From Candidatus Melainabacteria bacterium (GTDB lineage: Bacteria > Cyanobacteriota > Vampirovibrionia > LMEP-6097), in contig JAPPOW010000074.1 in NCBI GenBank assembly GCA_028817775.1, forward strand, positions 1-8,497: a stretch of 8,497 nt of DNA, in the 5' to 3' direction. A program made the translations under genes and the position numbers. Positions 1-6,086 of this stretch are shown piece after piece (position 1 is the first letter of the stretch; each line of letters starts with the position of its first letter). A model generated the notes under the pieces. The model was given only the letters and a program-made list of their open reading frames with translations. It had not been told where the DNA came from and made no database searches.

Positions 1-1058
1 TTCTAGGGATTAGTGCAAGTGCAGACCCAGAAGAAATTAAACGTATCGGCTTACCAGTAGCAGTCTACTTTATCACTACTACTGCTGTTGCTGTCAGTAT
101 TGGCTACTTGGTTGCCACTCTCATTAAACCTGGAGAATATATTGATGCTAACTTGGTTGAAACTTTGCTTGCTGAGGTGGAAGTACCAGTGGCAAGCTTG
201 GGTTCAAATTTGTTGACAGATCTTTCTTTACCAAATCAACTTGCTAATCTTATTCCCGCTAATCCACTTAAGTCAGGGCTTGAGGCTAGTATGCTTGACA
301 TCGTTGTTTATTCTTTGATCATTGGTGTGGTCTTGCTTTATGTTAGTCGCAGAAAAGCTCAGCCCTTGATTGCTCTCTGTGAGGCTGGTCAGGTGGTCTC
401 TATGAAAATTGTTAGTTGGGCAATTGAGCTAGCACCGTTTGCTGTATTTGGTTTGCTTTGTGAGATTACAATTAAAGTTGGTGCAAAGGCTATTCTTGGA
501 CTTGGTGTTTACATTGCAACCGTCTTACTAGGATTGCTTTTGTTATTAATTTTCTACCTTATTTTAGTTTCCTTACTCGGTGGAATTAAGGCAACAGAGT
601 TCTTGAACAAAATTAAATCAGTGCAATTGCTTGCGTTTTCGACTTCATCATCGGCTGCTGTAATTCCACTTTCGATGCAAATTGCAATTGATAAACTAAA
701 ACTCAAAGAAAATTTGTCACGTTTCATTATCCCAGTGGCTGCCACTATTAATATGGACGGTACAGCTCTATATCAAGTGGTGGCCGTGATATTTTTGTCA
801 CAAGTTTTTGGGATTGAGCTTAGTATTGGTAGTTTGATTTTGTTAATGCTGACAACTATCGGGGCTTCAATTGGAGCACCAAGTAGTCCTGGGGTGGGGA
901 TTGCAATTCTGGCAACAATTTTGCAGCAGATTGGTATCCCCGCTGCTGGAGTGGTCTTAATTATTGGTGTTGATAGGATACTTGATATGAGCCGGACGGC
1001 AGTTAATGTCAGTGGTGATTTGACGGCTTGTGCAGTGATGAGTAAATTAAGTAAGTAA
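1..1058 (+). CDS. Dicarboxylate/amino-acid:cation symporter (DAACS family), 5' truncated
   Basis: This is the C-terminal 351 residues of a sodium- or proton-coupled transporter of the inner membrane; family members are about 400-450 aa. The reading frame is open from base 3 to the window edge, so the TTG at 108 is not the start. Family landmarks appear in order: the serine-rich re-entrant loop HP1 (STSSSA, about 636-653), the NMDGT motif (750-764), the HP2 loop GAPSSPGVG and the last helix DRILDMSRTAVNVSGD (about 972-1019). In that helix the aspartate and arginine of DMSR, and the following N and D, sit where archaeal GltPh has D394, R397, N401 and D405. The arginine is the residue that holds the substrate side-chain carboxylate, so an acidic amino acid or C4-dicarboxylate substrate is inferred. 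Several long hydrophobic segments are present. It could be glutamate/aspartate- or succinate-type; sequence alone does not decide. Confidence 0.95.
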   Translation, partial: LGISASADPEEIKRIGLPVAVYFITTTAVAVSIGYLVATLIKPGEYIDANLVETLLAEVEVPVASLGSNLLTDLSLPNQLANLIPANPLKSGLEASMLDIVVYSLIIGVVLLYVSRRKAQPLIALCEAGQVVSMKIVSWAIELAPFAVFGLLCEITIKVGAKAILGLGVYIATVLLGLLLLLIFYLILVSLLGGIKATEFLNKIKSVQLLAFSTSSSAAVIPLSMQIAIDKLKLKENLSRFIIPVAATINMDGTALYQVVAVIFLSQVFGIELSIGSLILLMLTTIGASIGAPSSPGVGIAILATILQQIGIPAAGVVLIIGVDRILDMSRTAVNVSGDLTACAVMSKLSK

Positions 1059-1063
1059 TTTTT

Positions 1064-1096
1064 TCTCGGTTATTGCTTCGCTGTGCTCGCAATGAC
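1064..1096. repeat. Short palindromic repeat of the ATTGCGAGC...GAAGCAAT type
   Basis: Just after the symporter stop, the minus strand reads GTCATTGCGAGCACAGCGAA followed by GCAATAACCGAG, with inverted arms ATTGC (1072-1076) and GCAAT (1089-1093). Very similar intergenic repeats are common in many unrelated bacterial genomes. Only one copy is in this window, so its repeat nature is inferred from recall. The hairpin could also help end or stabilise the symporter transcript, but no U-tract follows. Confidence 0.5.
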
Positions 1097-1109
1097 ATTA
1101 AATCTTTAC

Positions 1110-1137
1110 TTGTCAAAATACAATTTCTGTGTATAAT
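1110..1137 (+). promoter_or_regulatory. Sigma70-type promoter of the orphan RNA
   Basis: A -35 box TTGTCA (1110-1115, 5 of 6 to consensus) is followed by a 16-bp spacer and a perfect -10 box TATAAT (1132-1137). Transcription should start near 1144. No protein-coding start with a ribosome site follows, and a terminator lies about 130 nt downstream, so this promoter appears to drive a non-coding RNA. Confidence 0.75.
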
Positions 1138-1143
1138 ATTTCT

Positions 1144-1309
1144 CACGGGAAAACCGCAGCTTGATTTTTGTGCTGGAGGGCGCGGAAATTTGATGGCGGT
1201 AAGTACTACCCAGGCGTTCCTTTGGAGCGTGCCGGGATTTTTCCCAGGCTTAAAAGATGGGTCTCAATGTGTGGGGCTGAAGGAAACTTTGGCCCCTTCT
1301 TTTTTTTTT
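1144..1309 (+). ncRNA. Structured non-coding RNA of unknown family, about 165 nt
   Basis: The stretch between a near-consensus promoter and a strong terminator is clearly more GC-rich than its surroundings and dense in possible stems. Visible helices are CGG/CCG (1146-1156), ACCGC with GCGGT (1153-1157 with 1196-1200), GGTA/TACC (1198-1210), CGTTCC/GGAGCG with a UUU loop (1215-1229) and GCCGGGA/TCCCAGGC with one bulged A (1231-1249), then the terminator. The heptamer CCCAGGC occurs twice (1209-1215 and 1243-1249), and both copies can pair with GCCGGG (1231-1236), so two mutually exclusive folds are possible. Short reading frames crossing it have no convincing start signal or protein character. 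It lacks the GGAAGCAGCC core of SRP RNA and the hallmarks of tmRNA or RNase P RNA. A trans-acting RNA or a terminated riboswitch-like leader without a downstream gene are both possible. The start is approximate. Confidence 0.65.
1273..1309 (+). terminator. Strong intrinsic terminator of the orphan RNA
   Basis: A 10-bp stem GGGGCUGAAG/CUUUGGCCCC (1273-1282 with 1287-1296, two G-U pairs) closes a GAAA tetraloop and is followed by TTCT and nine further T residues (1297-1309). It works only in the plus direction, because no T-run follows on the minus strand. The T-run overlaps the stop codon of the minus-strand gene at 1308. Confidence 0.9.
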
Positions 1310-1703
1310 ATTTCTGTTTCACTAAATCTTGTAAAGTTTTCTTAAATACTTTACGTGCTTCTTTAGCATCGTTAGCGCTGACATAGAAATCTAGTTCATG
1401 AGCAGCTTGATTACGCATGCGGTGAAATCGCCACAACTCTGCTTGGTTAGAAAATCTATCAGCTAGTTTGTTGAGTAATTGAGCAGCAGTTCTGTTCTTG
1501 GCATTAAGCATCTGTTCTACTGTTGAAACCATAATTTTGTGAGATTCAAGTAGGGAATGATTAGGATCTAATTTAGAAGTTCTTTGAATACGAGTGCAAG
1601 AATCTTTGGCTTGCTCTGCAGCAAGATACTTGGTTCGCTGCAAGGCTTGCTTCAGCTGCAAAGCAAATGGAATAGCAATTGCAAGTATTACTAAATAAAT
1701 CAC
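1308..1703 (-). CDS. Membrane-anchored small protein with HEPN-like R-x4-H motif
   Basis: This 131-aa protein starts with one hydrophobic segment (residues 1-17) that should anchor it in the membrane, followed by an all-helical, charged soluble part. Near the C-terminus, WRFHRMRNQAAHELDFYVS contains R97-N98-x3-H102. The R-x(4-6)-H motif, with a polar residue after the R, is the signature of HEPN domains, many of which are ribonucleases in toxin, defence or RNA-processing proteins. The last helix (NDAKEARKVFKKTLQDL) fits the fold's usual ending. HEPN assignment is inference from motif and helix pattern. The start is GTG at 1703; an in-frame TAG lies four codons upstream, and a weak AGGA precedes the start. 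It follows the 815-aa gene by 14 bp, so the two are probably cotranscribed. Its stop codon lies in the U-tract of the convergent RNA. Confidence 0.75.
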   Translation of the reverse strand: MIYLVILAIAIPFALQLKQALQRTKYLAAEQAKDSCTRIQRTSKLDPNHSLLESHKIMVSTVEQMLNAKNRTAAQLLNKLADRFSNQAELWRFHRMRNQAAHELDFYVSANDAKEARKVFKKTLQDLVKQK

Positions 1704-1717
1704 GCACTTATTCTATC

Positions 1718-4165
1718 CTATGCTTGGAGCTGCTTCAAGATCGCACTAACTTTCTTGCTGTCATTACTTGGCTTGAGCCCAGAGCTGATTGATCGCCACA
1801 TAGCTGCAAGTAAGTCCACGGTTTGGTTTTGCTTGCTCTTGACACCGCCAAGTTGTAAACTAAATCTTTTGTTAGATTCTGGTGATTGAGCGTAATCCAT
1901 AAGTACTGGCAATATTTTTGATTCTTCTAAAGCTGATTGGATTCCACGCAAACTATCGGCGAAAAGATTTCGTTCCCAGCCTTTGCCAGTCTTGAAAATA
2001 TTTTCAATGCCATTTAAGAAACTAACGGTATTGGCAGCGATCTCTCCTGTATGCTTCTCTGCATGATTAGCGTCACGCTCTGACATAATGGTGGCAACAC
2101 TACTCAAGGCAAAAGTTTTGTTTTGTACTGAGTCTGGGTGACAGTTACCGAGTATATCTCTACGTGCTCTACTGAAGCGTTCCTGAGCTTCCTTTCTACT
2201 GATTTTACGCTCAGTGCCGCTGCTAATATCAAATATAGTCAGTTCATCTCTGCTAATATCACCAGTGAGAATTTGACCAGTCAATAAATAAAACAATTCT
2301 TTGACCGCTTCCTCTTTTCTGTTGTTGAGCATCAAAACATAGCTATGGTCATTAAGGTCAAGTTTTGATAAGCGAATAAAGAAGGCTTCAGCATTGGGTT
2401 GTGCAAAAGGTGAACCGTTAGCCATTGAGAGCTGCTCTAAGATCGCTGCAGTTTTGGCAACTGGATTAGTCGCTGCAAGTTTGAGTAAATTGCTGGTGCG
2501 AGCATTGCGTTCAGCAATTGGGCTTGCAAGTTCTTCATCAATTTTGGCTTCTTCTTTTTTGCGTGCTTCACGAGCTAATGCTTCTCGTAGATGGACTATG
2601 GTATCTTTCATATCTGCAAACAAAGGAATCTCTTTGCCGAGTTGCTCTAGAATACTTGAATAGGCGGCTTCGCGTTTCTCGTTGCCTTCAAAATAGTTGA
2701 GCAAAATGAATGGTAACGCGTAAGCCGCTGGGTTAGAGCGTCCCTTGCAAAGTCTGACAAAATCAGGATGAGAATTAAGTGTATTGCTTAAGTAGAGCAA
2801 GTACTGAGCCCGCTCTATAAGATGAGTATAGTATTTTACATGCTCAGGTGGATTGGTTGAAGCCTTGGCGCTATCTCTATCTAGAGCCAAGTCTAAACCT
2901 TCAACTAGGACCTGTGGAATTTTACCTTGGAATGGATCTCCTTGACTTTTAAGATCAGTTTTGATTGAGTTACAGATTTCATCAACAACTGAATACATCA
3001 CTTTATAACCATCTTCACCCTGAAAGAGATCTCTCAAGAAGTCTGCGTCAACTTCATAGCTCTCCAGGCTAGTCATAAGTTCTGCTGTTCCTTCGCCAGA
3101 ATCTTGTCTGAGAGTGAGACCTGTAGTTTGGTGCCCAATTCTTCTACTTGTGCTAGTGGCTTGCCCTAACAAACCAAAAGAAGCTGGCTCTTTAGCTTTA
3201 GTCGCTCTGGATACAGGTTTGAGCTGGTTGATACGACCAGCTAGCTGGTCAGCGTCAAAACTCGCTGCTACTGACTCTAGTAAGTCTTCTGGCTTAATAC
3301 GTTCAGCATATTGAGCTAGTTTGATTTGGGCATTCTCTAAACCTGAAAGATCACCTCTAAAACTTTCTTCAATGAAACTCTTGAGACTGCCTGCAAACTC
3401 GATATAAAGTTGATCAAGACTTGCAGGTTCTTTTCGCATTGAATTCATCCATACAAAGCTATTAAATAAACGAGTCAGGCTTTGAACTGCTTTACCTTGT
3501 TCTGGCAAATCTAGTTTGAGTCTTGCTGAATAAGCTATATGGACATTGCCAAATTTCTGTCCATCATTATTAAAGTCAGTTGCCATTCGACTCGGAATTT
3601 GTTTGAAGCTATCATCATCACCTCCAATCTTGGACATTAAGACTTTTTGGTCAGCGTTCATTTCTACTGAAACAGAGTCACCCATCTGTGGGCTTGGTGG
3701 GGCAGCGGCAGCTCTTGCTTGTTCTAGCTTGGCTTCAGCACTTGGCGCTGGTGCTGCTTCACTAATCAGTTCTAAAGCCTTGGCCTCTTCGGCTTCTTGC
3801 CTGAATTTCGGCAATGCAAAACTCTCAAGTTCTTTGATTGGGGTCTCTAGTTTAAGGAAGCGGTGAAATTCATGCAAGGCAAAGACTCTGGCTTGCACTT
3901 CATTCATTGTTGTAATTTTGCTCGGTATTAACAAGCGATAGCGCTCATCTTCTTTGCGTAGACGAAAATTTGTGGCTTTGGCGCTAGGGCAAGCTTCAAA
4001 ACCGCAATCTGCAAATTTTTTGATTCTATCTAAGTCAGCAGCATATCGAGTGGATTGCAGTGCCCTAAAAGAATCTAATATATGATGCAATTTTTGCTTA
4101 GTTAAGCTAGATAAAGAAGTCTCTATTGAAGAGTCACTTCCGCCCGATACCTGAGAAACAGCCAT
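1718..4165 (-). CDS. Large soluble protein of unknown function, 815 aa
   Basis: I do not recognise this protein. It has no signal peptide and no membrane segment and should be cytoplasmic. It is mostly helical and charged. Residues 1-130 form one region, with cysteines at 54 and 59. An Ala/Pro-rich, probably disordered linker follows (about 137-163), then a long helical body to the C-terminus. Around residues 660-700 a basic helix (KEAQERFSRARRDILGNC) is followed by HPD (676-678) and another helix. This recalls helix II, HPD and helix III of a DnaJ J-domain, but the helix is about one turn too long, so I treat it as a weak hint only. The ATG at 4165 is supported by AAGGA (4175-4179 on the plus strand) nine bases upstream. 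A 131-aa HEPN-like membrane protein is encoded 14 bp downstream, which suggests a shared role. Confidence 0.85.
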   Translation of the reverse strand: MAVSQVSGGSDSSIETSLSSLTKQKLHHILDSFRALQSTRYAADLDRIKKFADCGFEACPSAKATNFRLRKEDERYRLLIPSKITTMNEVQARVFALHEFHRFLKLETPIKELESFALPKFRQEAEEAKALELISEAAPAPSAEAKLEQARAAAAPPSPQMGDSVSVEMNADQKVLMSKIGGDDDSFKQIPSRMATDFNNDGQKFGNVHIAYSARLKLDLPEQGKAVQSLTRLFNSFVWMNSMRKEPASLDQLYIEFAGSLKSFIEESFRGDLSGLENAQIKLAQYAERIKPEDLLESVAASFDADQLAGRINQLKPVSRATKAKEPASFGLLGQATSTSRRIGHQTTGLTLRQDSGEGTAELMTSLESYEVDADFLRDLFQGEDGYKVMYSVVDEICNSIKTDLKSQGDPFQGKIPQVLVEGLDLALDRDSAKASTNPPEHVKYYTHLIERAQYLLYLSNTLNSHPDFVRLCKGRSNPAAYALPFILLNYFEGNEKREAAYSSILEQLGKEIPLFADMKDTIVHLREALAREARKKEEAKIDEELASPIAERNARTSNLLKLAATNPVAKTAAILEQLSMANGSPFAQPNAEAFFIRLSKLDLNDHSYVLMLNNRKEEAVKELFYLLTGQILTGDISRDELTIFDISSGTERKISRKEAQERFSRARRDILGNCHPDSVQNKTFALSSVATIMSERDANHAEKHTGEIAANTVSFLNGIENIFKTGKGWERNLFADSLRGIQSALEESKILPVLMDYAQSPESNKRFSLQLGGVKSKQNQTVDLLAAMWRSISSGLKPSNDSKKVSAILKQLQA

Positions 4166-4221
4166 TGTTTACCATCCTTTATTTTGTCAAAACTAAAGAA
4201 ATAATAACATGGGGGTTATTG

Positions 4222-4251
4222 TCTATACTAGACCAAATGAACTAGAAGCAA
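4222..4251 (-). promoter_or_regulatory. Candidate promoter of the 815-aa/HEPN-like operon
   Basis: Reading the minus strand, TTGCTT (4251-4246) and TATAGA (4227-4222) are separated by 18 bp. The start of transcription would be near 4215, giving a 5' leader of about 50 nt that carries the Shine-Dalgarno sequence. The -35 box is poor and partly overlaps the palindrome at 4249-4260. Confidence 0.4.
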
Positions 4252-4260
4252 TACGTATTG
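4249..4260. promoter_or_regulatory. 12-bp perfect palindrome in the divergent spacer, possible operator
   Basis: CAATACGTATTG is a perfect 12-bp palindrome in the middle of the 165-bp spacer between two divergent genes. It overlaps the proposed -35 box of the minus-strand operon, a position suited to a dimeric repressor. No regulator is encoded next to it, and no second copy was seen in the window. Confidence 0.3.
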
Positions 4261-4316
4261 GCTAGCAAATATAGACTAACTGGTGGAAAACTTAATAAGC
4301 TAAAAGAGGTATCTTT

Positions 4317-4324
4317 TATATATA
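4317..4324 (+). promoter_or_regulatory. Candidate -10 region of the collagen-like gene
   Basis: TATATATA lies just before the gene. The copy at 4319-4324 ends six bases before the ATG at 4331, which would place transcription start at or next to the A of ATG. No good -35 box is visible 16-18 bp upstream. The bases directly before the ATG (GCCTCC) are complementary to a Shine-Dalgarno sequence rather than being one. A GAGG at 4306-4309 lies more than 20 bases from the ATG, too far to serve as a ribosome site. Confidence 0.4.
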
Positions 4325-4330
4325 GCCTCC

Positions 4331-5734
4331 ATGAAAATTCACACAATTCTAGTCCTAGTTATTTTGTCTATGGCCCAATTAGTTGCTTCTGCTGCAGTTA
4401 ATTGGGTGCCAGTAAGTTTGATACAAAGTACTGATTCTAATGTTAATTTGCAGATTATTGATGAGAATCAAGCTGTTGATTTAAGCAAAGCAATTAGACT
4501 CAATTTTTCTTTGAGTCATAATTCTTTGCACCTCGCTGAAACTAAGTTTGCATCAATTGGATTGGATTTCTTTTTGATTAATGAGAATGGTGAGCGAGAG
4601 TTTCTTGCCAGTCAAAATCTGAGCGTTAAGAAGAATGGTAAAAAACTAAGCCGTTTTGCTCTTGCTTTAGACCCCACTGCTTTGAGCAATGATAGTAATC
4701 AAGTTGAAATAGAACTATTTAATACTGAAGCTGATTTAGTCAATATTTATGGTCTTGAACTTATTGGTTTTAATAAGCCTGATAAATCTTTGGATACTCT
4801 TGGCTTGGATAGACCTGCTGACATTGGTACAAGTGCCGACTGTGTTGAAGAGCAGTTTGGTGATTGTCATTTGGATTATTTTTTCCGAAAAGTGCGTTTT
4901 GAGTTGGATAGAACTTTGAAGTCTCAGACCCAATTAGTTAAAGAAGATGGTTTCTATACAGTACTACTACCTTCTGTAAAGGGTTCATCTAAGACTATTG
5001 AAAAAATGGTTAGTGATAGCTCTAGTGACCGTATTACTCTGCTTGACTTAGATCAAAGTGAATTGGTTACAGAATTAAATGACGGTTTGATTGAATATGA
5101 TGGTGAAAGTCTGTACTTTACTGTTGGTGATCAAAGACTCAATCTTACTGATACTGCAGCTGGAGTACCGGGACCAGAGGGACCAGCTGGACCACAAGGA
5201 CCAAGAGGAACTGATGGTGGCACAGGAGCTACTGGACCACAAGGACCAGCCGGAGCACAGGGGCCAGCCGGTGTACAAGGACCTCAAGGACCAGCCGGCG
5301 CAGACGGTTCTGTTACAAGTTTGACACTGGCAAGTTCAACTACTACTCAAGCTCTGACTTCCGATAGCTATGTTGATGTTAGTGGTATGAGTGCTAGTGT
5401 CACAGTTGCTGATGGTGATATTATCAAAGTTAGTTTCGCAGGTTCTTATACTGTCAATGGTTCCAAAGATGATTCTTACTCTAGATTGAGATTTACTTTC
5501 AATGGCATAGCGCGTGGACCAATACTATCAGTAAGGAATGTCAAGAAAAACGAAGACGCCTATGGACCGGGACATTTTATGATGCTCAATTGTGGCAATG
5601 ATGCTGGAGAACTTGCTCCAGGTACTTATACGGTTAAACTACAAGCACTGGCTGATGCTGGTGACGGTAGTAACACTTTGACTTTTGGCCCTGGTGGTGA
5701 AGAGTACGATCTTTACCTAGAACTTATCAATTAA
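4331..5734 (+). CDS. Secreted collagen-like protein with C-terminal jelly-roll-like head
   Basis: The 467-aa product begins with a clear Sec signal peptide (basic MKIH, hydrophobic core, VASA before AVNW), with likely cleavage after residue 21. There is no lipobox, LPXTG motif or C-terminal membrane anchor. Residues about 22-150 look beta-rich. A pair of cysteines (C171, C179) may form a disulphide. Residues 278-325 are 16 uninterrupted Gly-X-Y triplets, a collagen-like segment expected to trimerise. The last 142 residues alternate short strands and turns and end in YDLYLELIN, in the style of C1q/TNF-like heads found after collagen tracts; that head assignment is inference. Bacterial proteins with this layout are usually surface or matrix fibres. 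The start choice is fixed by the signal peptide. No ribosome site is visible, and a leaderless transcript is possible. Confidence 0.85.
   Translation: MKIHTILVLVILSMAQLVASAAVNWVPVSLIQSTDSNVNLQIIDENQAVDLSKAIRLNFSLSHNSLHLAETKFASIGLDFFLINENGEREFLASQNLSVKKNGKKLSRFALALDPTALSNDSNQVEIELFNTEADLVNIYGLELIGFNKPDKSLDTLGLDRPADIGTSADCVEEQFGDCHLDYFFRKVRFELDRTLKSQTQLVKEDGFYTVLLPSVKGSSKTIEKMVSDSSSDRITLLDLDQSELVTELNDGLIEYDGESLYFTVGDQRLNLTDTAAGVPGPEGPAGPQGPRGTDGGTGATGPQGPAGAQGPAGVQGPQGPAGADGSVTSLTLASSTTTQALTSDSYVDVSGMSASVTVADGDIIKVSFAGSYTVNGSKDDSYSRLRFTFNGIARGPILSVRNVKKNEDAYGPGHFMMLNCGNDAGELAPGTYTVKLQALADAGDGSNTLTFGPGGEEYDLYLELIN
5162..5305 (+). repeat. Gly-X-Y (collagen) coding repeat, 16 triplets
   Basis: The 144-bp tract encodes 16 consecutive Gly-X-Y triplets; proline is common at X and alanine or glutamine at Y. 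At DNA level, units such as GGACCACAAGGACCA recur, and GC content is visibly higher than in the rest of the gene. Such 9-bp-phased repeats can expand or contract by slippage, so triplet number may vary between strains. Confidence 0.9.
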
Positions 5735-5790
5735 GGACTAGAATGGGCAGCATCACAAAAGCTTCTATAAATCAGGCTTGATGACAACTC

Positions 5791-5819
5791 TTCTCAAGAA
5801 TACCGTGCAGGGGTATAAT
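5791..5819 (+). promoter_or_regulatory. Promoter of the CsoR-family gene
   Basis: TTCTCA (5791-5796, 4 of 6) and a perfect TATAAT (5814-5819) are spaced by 17 bp. The -10 ends six bases before the ATG at 5826, so transcription is predicted to start at or beside the start codon. The spacer and the first half of the -10 box are covered by the operator-like site at 5800-5816. Confidence 0.65.
5800..5816. promoter_or_regulatory. CsoR-like operator overlapping the -10 box
   Basis: ATACCGTGCAGGGGTAT has inverted ends ATACC/GGTAT around a GC core with a G4 run. Operators of the CsoR/RcnR/FrmR family are pseudo-palindromes of this kind, with AT-rich ends and a C-tract plus G-tract core. From memory, the Bacillus subtilis copZA site is closely similar. 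Because the site lies between -35 and -10 of the gene for a family member, autorepression is inferred. Confidence 0.6.
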
Positions 5820-5825
5820 TAACTT

Positions 5826-6086
5826 ATGCAAGATTATAGCCAAGAATTGAGCAAATTAAACCGCGCCTCTGGTCAGCTCGAAGGTATCAAGGAGATGATC
5901 AAAGATCAGCGCCAAGCAACTGAAATCATTATTCAACTCAAGGCAGCAAGGGCTGCAATTAAGTCGGTTGAAACTTCAATTTTGCAAGACCATATGAATA
6001 ATTATTTACTTAGTGCACAAGATCAAACTGAACTTAAACAAAAAATAGAAGAGCTGGCTAAGCTCTATAAGAAATCTGAATTTTAA
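5826..6086 (+). CDS. CsoR/RcnR/FrmR-family transcriptional repressor lacking cysteines
   Basis: The 86-aa all-helical protein has the family core: LNRASGQLEGIKEMI, then Q37-L-x2-A-x-R-x-A-I, then QDH, and the usual family length. Such proteins are DNA-binding tetramers whose ligand (Cu(I), Ni, formaldehyde, sulfane sulfur) releases the operator. Aligned to M. tuberculosis CsoR, the ligand residues C36, H61 and C65 fall on A31, H56 and Y60. Only the histidine remains, and the whole protein has no cysteine, so copper, persulfide and cysteine-based formaldehyde sensing are unlikely. An operator-like site lies in its own promoter. No metal pump, metallochaperone or rhodanese gene is adjacent. It ends convergently with, and overlaps by 4 bp, the dioxygenase gene. 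No Shine-Dalgarno sequence is seen at usual spacing; AGGGG is 12 bases upstream, within the operator. Confidence 0.9.
   Translation: MQDYSQELSKLNRASGQLEGIKEMIKDQRQATEIIIQLKAARAAIKSVETSILQDHMNNYLLSAQDQTELKQKIEELAKLYKKSEF

Noticed and set aside
1144..1272. SRP (4.5S-like) RNA, because of the GTGCCGGGAT string
   Set aside because: The invariant GGAAGCAGCC apical motif is missing, the fold is not one long hairpin, and the shared string is short.
1144..1272. 6S RNA
   Set aside because: The two ends do not form a closing stem and there is no large central bubble flanked by long helices.
1073..1386. Two overlapping plus-strand open frames across the orphan RNA
   Set aside because: They have no ribosome site, low-complexity Phe-rich ends from the terminator T-run, and cross a promoter, stable stems and a terminator; the RNA explains the sequence better.
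3546..3866. Plus-strand open frame opposite the 815-aa gene
   Set aside because: Antisense shadow; no start signal or recognisable protein character. The same holds for frames at 2394-2663, 2518-2700 and 3114-3314.
5162..5305. CRISPR or tandem-repeat locus
   Set aside because: The repetition has 9-bp codon phase and encodes Gly-X-Y; there are no repeat-spacer units.
5075..5324. Open frames on both strands across the collagen repeat
   Set aside because: Their Ser/Trp/Leu- or Asp/Gln/Leu-rich periodic products are by-products of the Gly-X-Y DNA repeat.
5761..5785. Terminator after the collagen-like gene (AAGC...GCTT)
   Set aside because: Only a 4-bp stem with a long loop and no U-run.
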